DNA from: an uncultured Ruminococcus sp.
Lineage (GTDB): Bacteria; Bacillota; Clostridia; Oscillospirales; Acutalibacteraceae
Length of the DNA stretch: 19,156 nucleotides
NCBI GenBank assembly: GCA_902802975.1
Contig: CADCOF010000094.1
Location: 1 to 19,156 of the forward strand
Reading direction: 5' to 3'
Shown piece by piece: positions 7,468 through 14,961 of this stretch; positions within the stretch are counted from its first letter, which is position 1; each line of letters opens with the position of its first letter. The notes under the pieces are model-generated. The model was not told the DNA's origin and searched no databases. It worked only from the letters and a program-made list of their open reading frames with translations. A program made the position numbers and the translations under genes.

Positions 7468-8004
7468 ATGAAATTCATTAAATGTATTGCAATATCGCTC
7501 GTTTTAGCATGTTTCTGCGGATGCGGTTCCAATACGGATTTGGTCCCGGCTACCAGCACAACGGCAAATGATCAGGTATCTGTTACCGAAGTTTCTGAAG
7601 CCGAAACAGAAGAAAAAACAGATGCATCTCTTTCAGATGTCTTTTCAAAGATATCTTCCGAGGTTGAATTGCCGGATATGGTTGAGCTTAACGATAAACT
7701 TTTAATGCGATACTATGGAATTGACGTCTCGGATACAGCTGATTTTGCCGGAGGTGTAGATTCCAGCGGCGTGGGACAAGACGAGATAGTACTCATTAAG
7801 GCTGCCGATGAATCCAAGGTAGCAGGTATTGAGCAGGCTCTTCAGACTCGTTATGATTCAAAGCTATCTCAGCAAGAAAACTACAATGCTGATGAAGCGG
7901 AGAAGATCCGCAACTGCAAAGTTGAGGTTAAGGGCGAATATGTAACCCTCATTATTTCAAATGATGCAGACAAAATCAACAACATTATAAACAGTGCTCT
8001 GTAA
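7468..8004 (+). CDS. DUF4358-type lipoprotein
   Basis: A 178-residue secreted lipoprotein. The N-terminus MKFIKCIAISLVLAC is a short type II signal peptide with the lipid-modified Cys probably at residue 15 (a second candidate, CGC, follows). A Ser/Thr/Glu-rich spacer precedes a folded domain whose C-terminal half (KAADESKVAGIEQALQTRY, then the YNADEAEKIRN and GEYVTLIIS segments) matches DUF4358 as I know it. That domain is common in clostridia beside MBOAT and DHHW genes. The ATG at 7468 is chosen because AGAGGAGA lies 7 nt upstream and the promoter -10 sits inside any longer frame. It heads the cassette with the MBOAT and DHHW genes, separated from them by an internal terminator. The molecular role is unknown; it is presumably an outer-face accessory to acylation. 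Confidence 0.8.
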   Translation: MKFIKCIAISLVLACFCGCGSNTDLVPATSTTANDQVSVTEVSEAETEEKTDASLSDVFSKISSEVELPDMVELNDKLLMRYYGIDVSDTADFAGGVDSSGVGQDEIVLIKAADESKVAGIEQALQTRYDSKLSQQENYNADEAEKIRNCKVEVKGEYVTLIISNDADKINNIINSAL

Positions 8005-8031
8005 AGAACAAAGGATTGTTTAGTTATTATG

Positions 8032-8065
8032 GGGTGAACCGATTTTCGGTTTACCCTGCTTTTTT
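8032..8065 (+). terminator. Internal terminator/attenuator between lipoprotein and MBOAT genes
   Basis: A 10-bp stem, GGGTGAACCG with CGGTTTACCC (one G-T pair), has a loop of ATTTT and is followed by TGC and six T residues. The T run ends only 2 nt before the GAGGAG SD of the MBOAT gene, so no separate promoter fits between them. Partial readthrough would make the lipoprotein more abundant than the two downstream proteins. Confidence 0.8.
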
Positions 8066-8082
8066 ATGAGGAGTGAATTTTT

Positions 8083-9471
8083 TTGGTCTTTTCCAGTATT
8101 ATATTTTTATTTGTCTATTTGCCTGCTGTGTTATTGTTATATTATGTAACACCAAAGAAATTTAGAAATTTTTTGTTATTTTTTGTTAATCTTGTGTTTT
8201 ATGGATGGGGTGAGCCAAAACTTGTAGTATTAATGTTGATATCTACATTGATCAACTATGTTTCAGGTCTTCTTATTGCTAGGTTCAGAGAAAAAGACGA
8301 AAAAAACACACCGGCCTCAAAAGCAGTATTGATTATTTCGATTATCGTAAATATCGGACTTCTTGGGTATTTTAAATATGCCGGATTTATTGGCAATATT
8401 TTACATTTGAAGGTGGGGGATATTCCACTGCCGATCGGAATATCGTTTTATACATTCCAAACAATGTCCTACACAATCGATGTTTATCGAAATGACGCTA
8501 AAGCTCAAAAAAATTTTGTTACATTCGGAACCTATGTATCGCTTTTCCCGCAGCTGATAGCGGGACCTATAGTCAGATATAAAGATGTTGAAGAACAACT
8601 GATTAAAAGGCAAGAGAACCTTGAACAATTTAACAGCGGAGTAAAAATATTTATGATCGGTATGTGTAAAAAAGTTCTTCTTGCAAACCAAATGGGTCGC
8701 TTGTGGGATATTATGCGCGCAGATGATACAGTTGGTATACTGGGCTCGTGGATAGGCATAATTGCATATACTTTTCAGATATATTTTGATTTTTGCGGAT
8801 ACTCTGAAATGGCTATTGGCTTAGGTAAAATGTTTGGTTTTGATTTTCTCATCAATTTTGATTATCCGTATATTTCAAAGTCAATTACCGAATTTTGGAG
8901 ACGCTGGCATATCTCGCTTTCAACATGGTTTAAAGAATACATATATATTCCACTGGGAGGAAACCGAAAAGGACTGGCTCGTCAGATATTTAATATGTTT
9001 GTTGTGTGGAGTCTGACCGGAATTTGGCATGGCGCGAATTATAATTTTATTCTGTGGGGCATCTACTTTTTTATACTGTTGGTTATTGAAAAAGCGTTTC
9101 TGCTCAACGCATTGAAAAAAGCACCGGCGTTTATTACACATTTATATGCGCTTGTATTTATTGTAATTGGTTGGGTAATATTTTATTTTGAAGATATGCA
9201 CGAACTAGGCAGTTATATTATTCGCCTATTTACTCCGGAGAACGGTTTTATTTCTTCAAACGGAACCTGCACGATTTTGGCGTATTTGCCGTTGATTACA
9301 GCTGCTGCTATTGCTTGTACTCCGCTAAGTGCGAAATTCTATTCAAAAAAAATAGCAAACAAAAAGTTCAGCCCGATTTTTGATACGGTATTGTGCGTTA
9401 TCGGGATGTTGTTATGTACAGCGTCACTCATCAGTTCAGGGTATAATCCGTTTTTATACTTTAAATTCTAG
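8083..9471 (+). CDS. MBOAT-family O-acyltransferase (AlgI/PatA-like)
   Basis: A 462-residue polytopic membrane protein typical of the AlgI/DltB/PatA branch of MBOATs. Landmarks are the N-terminal FLFVYLPAVLLLYY, PLPIGISFYTFQTMSYTIDVYR (116-136), FPQLIAGPIVRY (155-166), YFDFCGYSEMAIGLG (234-248), FWRRWHISLSTWFKEYIYIPLGG (271-293) and TGIWHGANYNFILWG with the catalytic His316. Such proteins move acetyl groups from a cytosolic donor across the membrane to a periplasmic or extracellular acceptor. The start is TTG at 8083 with GAGGAG 9 nt upstream. The next gene encodes the DHHW partner, which usually completes transfer to the glycan. Acetyl as the acyl group is inferred from characterised homologs. 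Confidence 0.93.
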   Translation: MVFSSIIFLFVYLPAVLLLYYVTPKKFRNFLLFFVNLVFYGWGEPKLVVLMLISTLINYVSGLLIARFREKDEKNTPASKAVLIISIIVNIGLLGYFKYAGFIGNILHLKVGDIPLPIGISFYTFQTMSYTIDVYRNDAKAQKNFVTFGTYVSLFPQLIAGPIVRYKDVEEQLIKRQENLEQFNSGVKIFMIGMCKKVLLANQMGRLWDIMRADDTVGILGSWIGIIAYTFQIYFDFCGYSEMAIGLGKMFGFDFLINFDYPYISKSITEFWRRWHISLSTWFKEYIYIPLGGNRKGLARQIFNMFVVWSLTGIWHGANYNFILWGIYFFILLVIEKAFLLNALKKAPAFITHLYALVFIVIGWVIFYFEDMHELGSYIIRLFTPENGFISSNGTCTILAYLPLITAAAIACTPLSAKFYSKKIANKKFSPIFDTVLCVIGMLLCTASLISSGYNPFLYFKF

Positions 9472-9482
9472 GAGATTTAATC

Positions 9483-10619
9483 ATGAAAAGAATCAAATAT
9501 TTACCGATGTTTGCATTTTGCATAATGGTATTTTTAATTCCCATAATGTATATCGTCACTCCTGACAGTGATTTTTCTCCTCTTGAAAAAAGAAAGCTGT
9601 CGCAAATGCCCGAACCTACTGTTTCAAAAGTTTTCAGCGGAGAATTTGGTGAGCAGTTTGAAACATATTTAAGTGATCAGGTTCCTCTGCGCACATTCTT
9701 TGTCGGGTTAAACTCGTATTATAACCTTTTCAGCGGACGAAATGGGATAGATGGAATTTACAAAGGCAAAGACAACTATCTTTTTGTAGCTCCGGTAAAG
9801 GAGAATCCCACTTTCGACCGGAATTTGGGTTACATCTGCGAATTTTTAGATGATATTTCTGTTCCGTCATATGTGTGCATTGTTCCAAGCTCCGGCTTTA
9901 TTTATTCAGATATGCTTCCTGCCAATCATTATGATTACAACGACGATAAAATAATTGATAAAGCTTTCTCTGAACTCAGTTCTAATACGACTGTACCGAT
10001 AAATATTACAGATTCATTTATGTCGCTTTCAAAAAATGAGCAGCTTTATTACAAAACAGATCATCACTGGACGTCACTCGGAGCATATGAATGCTATAAA
10101 CTGCTCGGAGAAAAGATGAATTTTAATCCTACTCCAAAAGAAAAATTTGCGGTTCAAACATACAGTGGTTTCAAAGGAACGAATTACTCAAAATCCGCAC
10201 TGTGGAATATGCCATCCGAAAACATAGAGTTATGGAAAAGCAGTCTTCACAAGGAAGGAGATATTACGGTAACGTTTACCGAGAACGGAACTACTTCAGA
10301 ATATAACACAATGTTTTTTAAGGACAATCTATACGGAGATGATATGTACACGGCTTTTTTGGATGGAAATCATGCAATGGTGAATATAAAAAATCCAAAT
10401 GTCGGAAACAATAAAAAGCTGTTGATACTCAGAGATTCATACACACATTGTCTCGCGCCGTTTTTGGCAGATAATTATTCTGAAATAACCTTGATAGATG
10501 TACGTTATTATTTATCGCCGGTATCAGAACTGATAAAAGAAAACAAAACAGATGAAGTGCTTTTGATCTACAGTATAGACAGCATTGTAAATTCAACCGA
10601 TCTTGCCGGAATATACTAA
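9483..10619 (+). CDS. DHHW protein, SGNH/AlgX-like acetyltransferase partner
   Basis: A 378-residue protein with one N-terminal signal anchor (residues about 5-25) and an extracellular body. The family signature DHHW is at 193-196 (KTDHHWTSLGAYECYKLL). The C-terminal ILRDSYTHCLAPFL carries Ser319, the likely nucleophile by analogy with AlgJ/AlgX, where an Asp-His pair and a Ser form the catalytic triad. Other family features are the LEKRKLSQMP motif after the membrane anchor and the FETYLSDQVPLR segment. It begins 11 nt after the MBOAT stop with a GGAG SD. It probably accepts acetyl groups delivered by the MBOAT and places them on a cell-surface polysaccharide. The target glycan is not identified here; the ligase/polymerase-like gene at 3864-5444 is a possible relative in the same surface process. 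Confidence 0.88.
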   Translation: MKRIKYLPMFAFCIMVFLIPIMYIVTPDSDFSPLEKRKLSQMPEPTVSKVFSGEFGEQFETYLSDQVPLRTFFVGLNSYYNLFSGRNGIDGIYKGKDNYLFVAPVKENPTFDRNLGYICEFLDDISVPSYVCIVPSSGFIYSDMLPANHYDYNDDKIIDKAFSELSSNTTVPINITDSFMSLSKNEQLYYKTDHHWTSLGAYECYKLLGEKMNFNPTPKEKFAVQTYSGFKGTNYSKSALWNMPSENIELWKSSLHKEGDITVTFTENGTTSEYNTMFFKDNLYGDDMYTAFLDGNHAMVNIKNPNVGNNKKLLILRDSYTHCLAPFLADNYSEITLIDVRYYLSPVSELIKENKTDEVLLIYSIDSIVNSTDLAGIY

Positions 10620-10668
10620 GCAGCGGTCACACAAAGTACGCACACAAATTTTAATACAAGTAAGAATG

Positions 10669-10720
10669 TATCGCCCGTGTCCTAAGTTATATTAGATGCG
10701 GGCGATAAAATTTATTTTTA
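10669..10720 (+). terminator. Terminator after the acylation cassette
   Basis: Arms TATCGCCCG (10669-10677) and CGGGCGATA (10699-10707) pair perfectly over a 21-nt loop, followed by AAATTTATTTTT. The loop is large and the T run is interrupted, so efficiency may be moderate. Confidence 0.6.
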
Positions 10721-10745
10721 CATATAAAAAAATTAAAGTATAGTA

Positions 10746-10782
10746 TTGATTTTTTGGATAATATATAGTATCATTATACTAT
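10746..10782 (+). promoter_or_regulatory. Promoter with overlapping palindrome for the five-gene operon
   Basis: TTGATT (10746-10751), 17 nt, TATCAT (10769-10774). A perfect inverted repeat ATAGTAT-CATT-ATACTAT at 10765-10782 covers the -10 and the start region. A further copy of TATAGTAT lies about 25 nt upstream. This arrangement suits a dimeric repressor, but the regulator is unknown. Confidence 0.55.
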
Positions 10783-10785
10783 GAA

Positions 10786-10799
10786 CGCATGAAAATGCG
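10786..10799 (+). other. Small 5' stem-loop of the operon mRNA
   Basis: CGCAT and ATGCG pair around a GAAA (GNRA-class) tetraloop within a few bases of the predicted transcription start. Such 5' stems often stabilise mRNAs in Firmicutes. It lies upstream of the SD and does not mask it. Confidence 0.35.
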
Positions 10800-10822
10800 A
10801 AATAGTAAGAGGTGAATTAACA

Positions 10823-11458
10823 ATGGCGGAAGAATTGATGATCAGAGCAGAAAACAGTGATACTGTTTTGCATGTTAAAAAAGGTCATTTTGCTACTATG
10901 CATAGTCATACAAATTATTTTATTGATGTCACTACTCAAAAAATGAATTTATATGAAGCAAAAATAGTTGCAAAAGAATTGGTTGAGAGATATCGTGCAA
11001 CGGCTATTATTGATACGGTGCTTTGTATTGACGGAATGGAAGTTATAGGCACTTGTATAGCTGATGAACTTACCCAAGACAATTATATGAACATTAATGC
11101 AAAACGTCCTATTTACGTTATTACTCCGGAATTTATTTCGGGAGGTCAGATAATGTTCCGTGACAATTTGATTCCTATGATAGTAGGGAAGAGTGTTCTT
11201 GTGTTAGCTGCTTCTGTTACAACGGGCAAGAGCGCATTGGCTGCGATGGATGCTATAAATTATTATGGTGGAAAAATTGTCGGAGTTGCATCGATATTTG
11301 CTACTGTCGGAGAATGCGATAATTATCCTGTGTCTTCTATCTTTGACCCCAATGATTTAGGTGATTATCAAAGTTACAAACCCAATCGATGTCCATTTTG
11401 TGGAGAGGGTAAGCGCATAGAAGCACTTGTCAACAGCTACGGTTATTCAGCACTTTAA
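10823..11458 (+). CDS. Orotate phosphoribosyltransferase-like protein with degenerate PRPP loop
   Basis: A 211-residue PRTase-fold protein. MHSHTNYFIDVTTQK (26-40) and IIDTVLCIDGMEVIGTCIADEL (62-83) resemble the core of OPRTase-like proteins, and VLVLAASVTTGKS (125-137) is the PRPP-binding loop region. In active PRTases that loop reads hydrophobic-DD-x-x-TTG; here the acidic pair is Ala129-Ala130 while TTG and Lys136 remain. The C-terminus carries CPFCGEGKRIEAL (190-202), a single Cys-x2-Cys pair that may bind metal if completed by other residues or by dimerisation. I recall similar clostridial proteins with the same loop change, so it is probably a family trait and not decay. Activity as an orotate PRTase is doubtful. 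AGAGGTGA provides the SD. First gene of the five-gene operon. Confidence 0.75.
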   Translation: MAEELMIRAENSDTVLHVKKGHFATMHSHTNYFIDVTTQKMNLYEAKIVAKELVERYRATAIIDTVLCIDGMEVIGTCIADELTQDNYMNINAKRPIYVITPEFISGGQIMFRDNLIPMIVGKSVLVLAASVTTGKSALAAMDAINYYGGKIVGVASIFATVGECDNYPVSSIFDPNDLGDYQSYKPNRCPFCGEGKRIEALVNSYGYSAL

Positions 11459-11485
11459 GCGTGATTCTTTGGAGTGGCAGACAAT

Positions 11486-13492
11486 ATGAAAACAACAAGT
11501 ATTCAAAAATATGTTTTTGGCAAGCCTATCGATACAAAAGCCGTTATCAAAGATGTCGATATTTCTGAGAATTTACCCAACTATATAGGTATAAGCGACG
11601 ATAAGCAGACCATTGCAATTTCACTTGGTGAATCAGATAAGGTATATGGACTGGGTGAGGCTGTGAGAGGTATTAACAAACGTGGTTGGATATATGAAAC
11701 ATACTGTAATGATGATCCTGTACATACAGAAACAAAACGTTCACTTTATGGTGCGCATCCTTTTGTGATGATCGCTGGGAATCACACGTTTGGTTTGTTT
11801 GTTGATTTTCCGGATCGTGTTACATTTGATGTTGGCTATACGGATATAAACAAACTTCAGATTACTGTAAAAGAAGCGAATTATTCGCTTTATGTGATAG
11901 AATCCGATTCACCCCGCAGTATAGTAAAACATTTTCGTCAGCTTATCGGAAAGAGCTATATTGCACCATTTTGGGCTTTCGGGTTTCAGCAAAGCAGATG
12001 GAGTTACGCCAATGCCGATGCTGTGCGTTCCGTTATCGATAATTATCGATCAAACGGTTTCCCAATAGACGCAGTGTACCTTGATATCGACTATATGGAA
12101 GATTTTAAAGATTTTACTATAAACGAAGAAAGATTTCCCAATTTTAAAAAGTTTGTAGAAGAAGCTAAAGAGAAAAACATACATTTAGTTCCTATAATCG
12201 ATGCGGGAGTAAAGATTGAAAAAGGATATAAGATTTACGAAGAGGGAAAAGCGTTATCTTATTTCTGCAAAGATGAAGATGGCAATGATTTTATAGCTGC
12301 TGTTTGGCCGGGGAAAGTTTGTTTCCCTGACTTTCTGAACAACGCCGCCGCAAATTGGTTTGGAGAAAAATATAAATATCTTATTGATATGGGTATAGAT
12401 GGTTTCTGGAACGATATGAACGAGCCTGCTATATTCTATTCTGAAAAACGACTGGATAAGGCAATAGACACGATTGCTGAATTAAAATGCAGAAATATAG
12501 GTATTTATGACTATTTTAGACTTAAAGATACTGTGTATGGTATTTCCAATAATCCGGATGATTACAAATCAATATATCATAGCATTGACGGAACACAGGT
12601 TTGTCATGATCGGGTACATAATCTTTTTGGAACTTGTATGACAAAATCTGCTGCCAATGCTTTCAAACGTATTGCTCCTGATAAAAATATTCTTATGTTT
12701 TCTCGTGCGTCATACATTGGAATGCATCGATACAGCGGTATATGGATGGGGGATAATCAATCTTGGTGGTCACACATAAAACTAAACCTGCAAATGCTTC
12801 CGTCACTTAATATGTGTGGCTTTTTATATTCGGGAGCAGATATTGGCGGATTTGGCGATAACTGTACCGAAGATTTGTTACTCAGATGGCTAGCACTCGG
12901 AATATTTACGCCTTTGATGAGAAATCACTCTGCATTGGGTACACGAGATCAGGAGTTTTACAGATTTAGCAGTCACAAAGAGGCATTCAGATCGCTTTTG
13001 CAGCTGCGCTATTCGCTTATACCTTATATTTACAGCGAATTTATTAAGGCTGCCGAGAACAACGAGCTTTTGTTTACTCCACTGTCTTTTGAATATCGTG
13101 GCGATAAGTATGCTGAGTCTATAGAAGACCAGTTGCTTGTAGGCGAAAATATAATGATTGCGCCGGTTTATGAGCCAAATGCTGTCGGGCGATATGTTTA
13201 TATTCCCGAAGAAATGACTGCAGTTCATTTCAAGGCTTATGATGATTATACACTTCATCAATACAGTAAGGGGCATTACTATATAGAGATTCCATTAAAT
13301 GAAGTAGTTGTTTTCATCAGAAAAAACAAAGTGCTTCCGTTGGTATCGCCTGCGGACTGTACTGCTAATCTGGACATGAGTACACTTCATTTTATTGGGG
13401 ATGTAGCAAAAGGTCAAACTTATACGCTTTATACAGAGGGTAAAGTTGAAAATGGCGAAACTGTTGTGCAAAAACATGTTTTGTCAATATAA
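11486..13492 (+). CDS. GH31-family glycosidase (alpha-glucosidase/xylosidase type), cytoplasmic
   Basis: A 668-residue GH31 enzyme. An N-terminal beta domain carries VYGLGEAVRGINKRG. The catalytic barrel includes GFQQSRWSY, YLDIDYM, DGFWNDMNEPA with nucleophile Asp310, and the SGIWMGDNQSWW segment with acid/base Asp423. C-terminal beta domains follow. No signal peptide is present, so it acts inside the cell on imported or internal glycosides. Family members hydrolyse alpha-glucosides, alpha-xylosides or related sugars; exact specificity is not decidable here. I prefer the ATG at 11486 (GGAG 11 nt upstream) over the GTG at 11474, which overlaps that SD. It sits 27 nt after the PRTase-like gene and 23 nt before the next gene. 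A sugar hydrolase among nucleotide-like enzymes is unusual. Confidence 0.92.
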   Translation: MKTTSIQKYVFGKPIDTKAVIKDVDISENLPNYIGISDDKQTIAISLGESDKVYGLGEAVRGINKRGWIYETYCNDDPVHTETKRSLYGAHPFVMIAGNHTFGLFVDFPDRVTFDVGYTDINKLQITVKEANYSLYVIESDSPRSIVKHFRQLIGKSYIAPFWAFGFQQSRWSYANADAVRSVIDNYRSNGFPIDAVYLDIDYMEDFKDFTINEERFPNFKKFVEEAKEKNIHLVPIIDAGVKIEKGYKIYEEGKALSYFCKDEDGNDFIAAVWPGKVCFPDFLNNAAANWFGEKYKYLIDMGIDGFWNDMNEPAIFYSEKRLDKAIDTIAELKCRNIGIYDYFRLKDTVYGISNNPDDYKSIYHSIDGTQVCHDRVHNLFGTCMTKSAANAFKRIAPDKNILMFSRASYIGMHRYSGIWMGDNQSWWSHIKLNLQMLPSLNMCGFLYSGADIGGFGDNCTEDLLLRWLALGIFTPLMRNHSALGTRDQEFYRFSSHKEAFRSLLQLRYSLIPYIYSEFIKAAENNELLFTPLSFEYRGDKYAESIEDQLLVGENIMIAPVYEPNAVGRYVYIPEEMTAVHFKAYDDYTLHQYSKGHYYIEIPLNEVVVFIRKNKVLPLVSPADCTANLDMSTLHFIGDVAKGQTYTLYTEGKVENGETVVQKHVLSI

Positions 13493-13515
13493 ATTAACAA
13501 AGGAGTGATTGTACT

Positions 13516-14097
13516 ATGGATATGTTTAATGGTATGTTTGGCAAGGTTGCCAGTGGAATGTGCCGACTGTCTATGAATGGTGAAATAGCAGTTAAAACTT
13601 CAACTGGCTACAAGACCTACAACACAAAAACAAAGAAATTTGTTAATTGCAGCAATTTTGTGTTTAACATTGGTGAAGAATTTTTCTTTGTCGTACCCAC
13701 AAATAAGGTTAAACCTGGAGACATTATCATAGTATCCGGAAAGCCCAGATGTGTTATCTCTGTTGATACGGACAGCATCAAAGTTGTTAACTATGAAGAT
13801 TCGACAATCGAAAATATTCTTCCTGAACGACAGGTTTTCATGGGTAATTCCTATTTCTATGGAAAGATCGTTTCAATGTTTGGAAATGATTTCAAAAAAG
13901 GAAAAAAGGGAATGAACAAGATCCTATCATACATGATGATATCCGAAATGATGAAAAACGGAAGTTCTCAAGGTAATTCGGGAATTGGCAATATGCTTCC
14001 TCTTATGCTTATGATGAACAATAACGGCGGAGGATTCTTGGAAAACATATTTGATTTAGGCGACATCGAAGACGACGAAGAAGACGAGGAGGAATAG
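13516..14097 (+). CDS. Unrecognised protein with beta-rich N-terminus, Met/Asn-rich segment and acidic tail
   Basis: A 193-residue cytosolic protein I cannot assign. Residues about 10-115 look beta-rich (VKTSTGYKTYNT, FVFNIGEEFFFVVPTNKVKPGDIIIVSGKPRCVISV), a barrel-like pattern reminiscent of small SH3- or KOW-like domains. Residues about 130-175 are rich in Met, Asn and Gly (MMISEMMKNG, MLPLMLMMNNNGGG). The protein ends in an uninterrupted acidic tail (IEDDEEDEEE). This composition suggests an assembly or scaffold role rather than catalysis; that is an impression. The SD AAAGGAG lies 10 nt before the ATG. Only 3 nt separate its stop from the vWA gene, so the two proteins are likely made together and may interact. 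Confidence 0.75.
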   Translation: MDMFNGMFGKVASGMCRLSMNGEIAVKTSTGYKTYNTKTKKFVNCSNFVFNIGEEFFFVVPTNKVKPGDIIIVSGKPRCVISVDTDSIKVVNYEDSTIENILPERQVFMGNSYFYGKIVSMFGNDFKKGKKGMNKILSYMMISEMMKNGSSQGNSGIGNMLPLMLMMNNNGGGFLENIFDLGDIEDDEEDEEE

Positions 14098-14100
14098 CAA

Positions 14101-14961
14101 ATGGGTGGCGGAAGATGGACAAGTGATCGTTTCAGAGCATACAATGCCGCTGTTGGTAGAAAGGTCAAAGCAGATGGCGCACTCGACTCATCCTATACAG
14201 CACAAGACCTTTTTGTGTCAAGATCAATTCAGCCTGAACTTGACCCGAAAAATGTTATAAGAGAATGCTGCGATAGTGAAGAACATCCCAATACAATACC
14301 AGTTATTCTTGCACTTGATGTGACCGGAAGCATGGGCAGTGGTGCTGCAGAGGTTGCAAAGAAGCTTAATTTGGTAATGACAGAGCTTTATGAGAAGTTA
14401 AATGACGTTGAGTTTCTCGTAATGGGTATAGGTGATCTTAGTTATGACAGAGCTCCTATTCAGGTTTCGCAGTTTGAGTCGGATATCAGAATAGCTGAGC
14501 AGTTGGATAAGATTTATTTTGAAGGCGGCGGCGGTGGAAACAGCTTCGAATCATATACGGCTGCATGGTATTTTGGATTGAATCACACAAAACTGGATTG
14601 TCATAAACGTGGCAAAAAAGGAATTATAATTACAATGGGCGATGAACCGCTTAATCCGTATTTGCCTGCAAAGCAGCTTAACAAGGTTACAGGCGATAAT
14701 GTACAAGGTGATGTAGAAACAAAAGAGCTTTATAGTGAGGCAATAAAGGAATTTGATTTGTATCACCTCGCCGTTGATGATAGAGCGACATCTTATAGAC
14801 ATTATAGTGAGCGCATAAAGAAAACCTTTGGCGAATACTTTGACGATAAACATCTTATTACAGTCAAACTTGATAACATTTCATCTACTATTGTGGATAT
14901 TGTGTGCGGTGAATCTGGAGATACTTCTGTCAGCGGTACAATGAAAGAAATCTCATGGTAA
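14101..14961 (+). CDS. von Willebrand A (vWA) domain protein with MIDAS motif
   Basis: A 286-residue cytosolic protein. A Gly/Arg-rich N-terminus (MGGGRWTSDRFRAYNAAVGR) precedes a vWA domain at about residues 65-275. The metal site is visible as DVTGS (Asp73, Thr75, Ser77), a Gly-rich loop GGGGGNS (142-148) and GDEP with Asp181 after the core strand IIITM. The Thr in place of the first Ser of DxSxS is a permitted variant. vWA domains of this kind bind a protein ligand through the metal and often work with an ATPase or scaffold, but no AAA ATPase is encoded nearby. The SD AGGAGGA is embedded in the acidic-tail codons of the preceding gene. The 3' end overlaps the start of the PurA-like gene by 7 nt. 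Confidence 0.85.
   Translation: MGGGRWTSDRFRAYNAAVGRKVKADGALDSSYTAQDLFVSRSIQPELDPKNVIRECCDSEEHPNTIPVILALDVTGSMGSGAAEVAKKLNLVMTELYEKLNDVEFLVMGIGDLSYDRAPIQVSQFESDIRIAEQLDKIYFEGGGGGNSFESYTAAWYFGLNHTKLDCHKRGKKGIIITMGDEPLNPYLPAKQLNKVTGDNVQGDVETKELYSEAIKEFDLYHLAVDDRATSYRHYSERIKKTFGEYFDDKHLITVKLDNISSTIVDIVCGESGDTSVSGTMKEISW

Noticed and set aside
11474..11485. GTG start for the GH31 gene
   Set aside because: It overlaps the only SD-like GGAG; ATG at 11486 fits better.
12890..13276. 128-codon minus-strand ORF within GH31
   Set aside because: Shadow of the conserved GH31 coding sequence.
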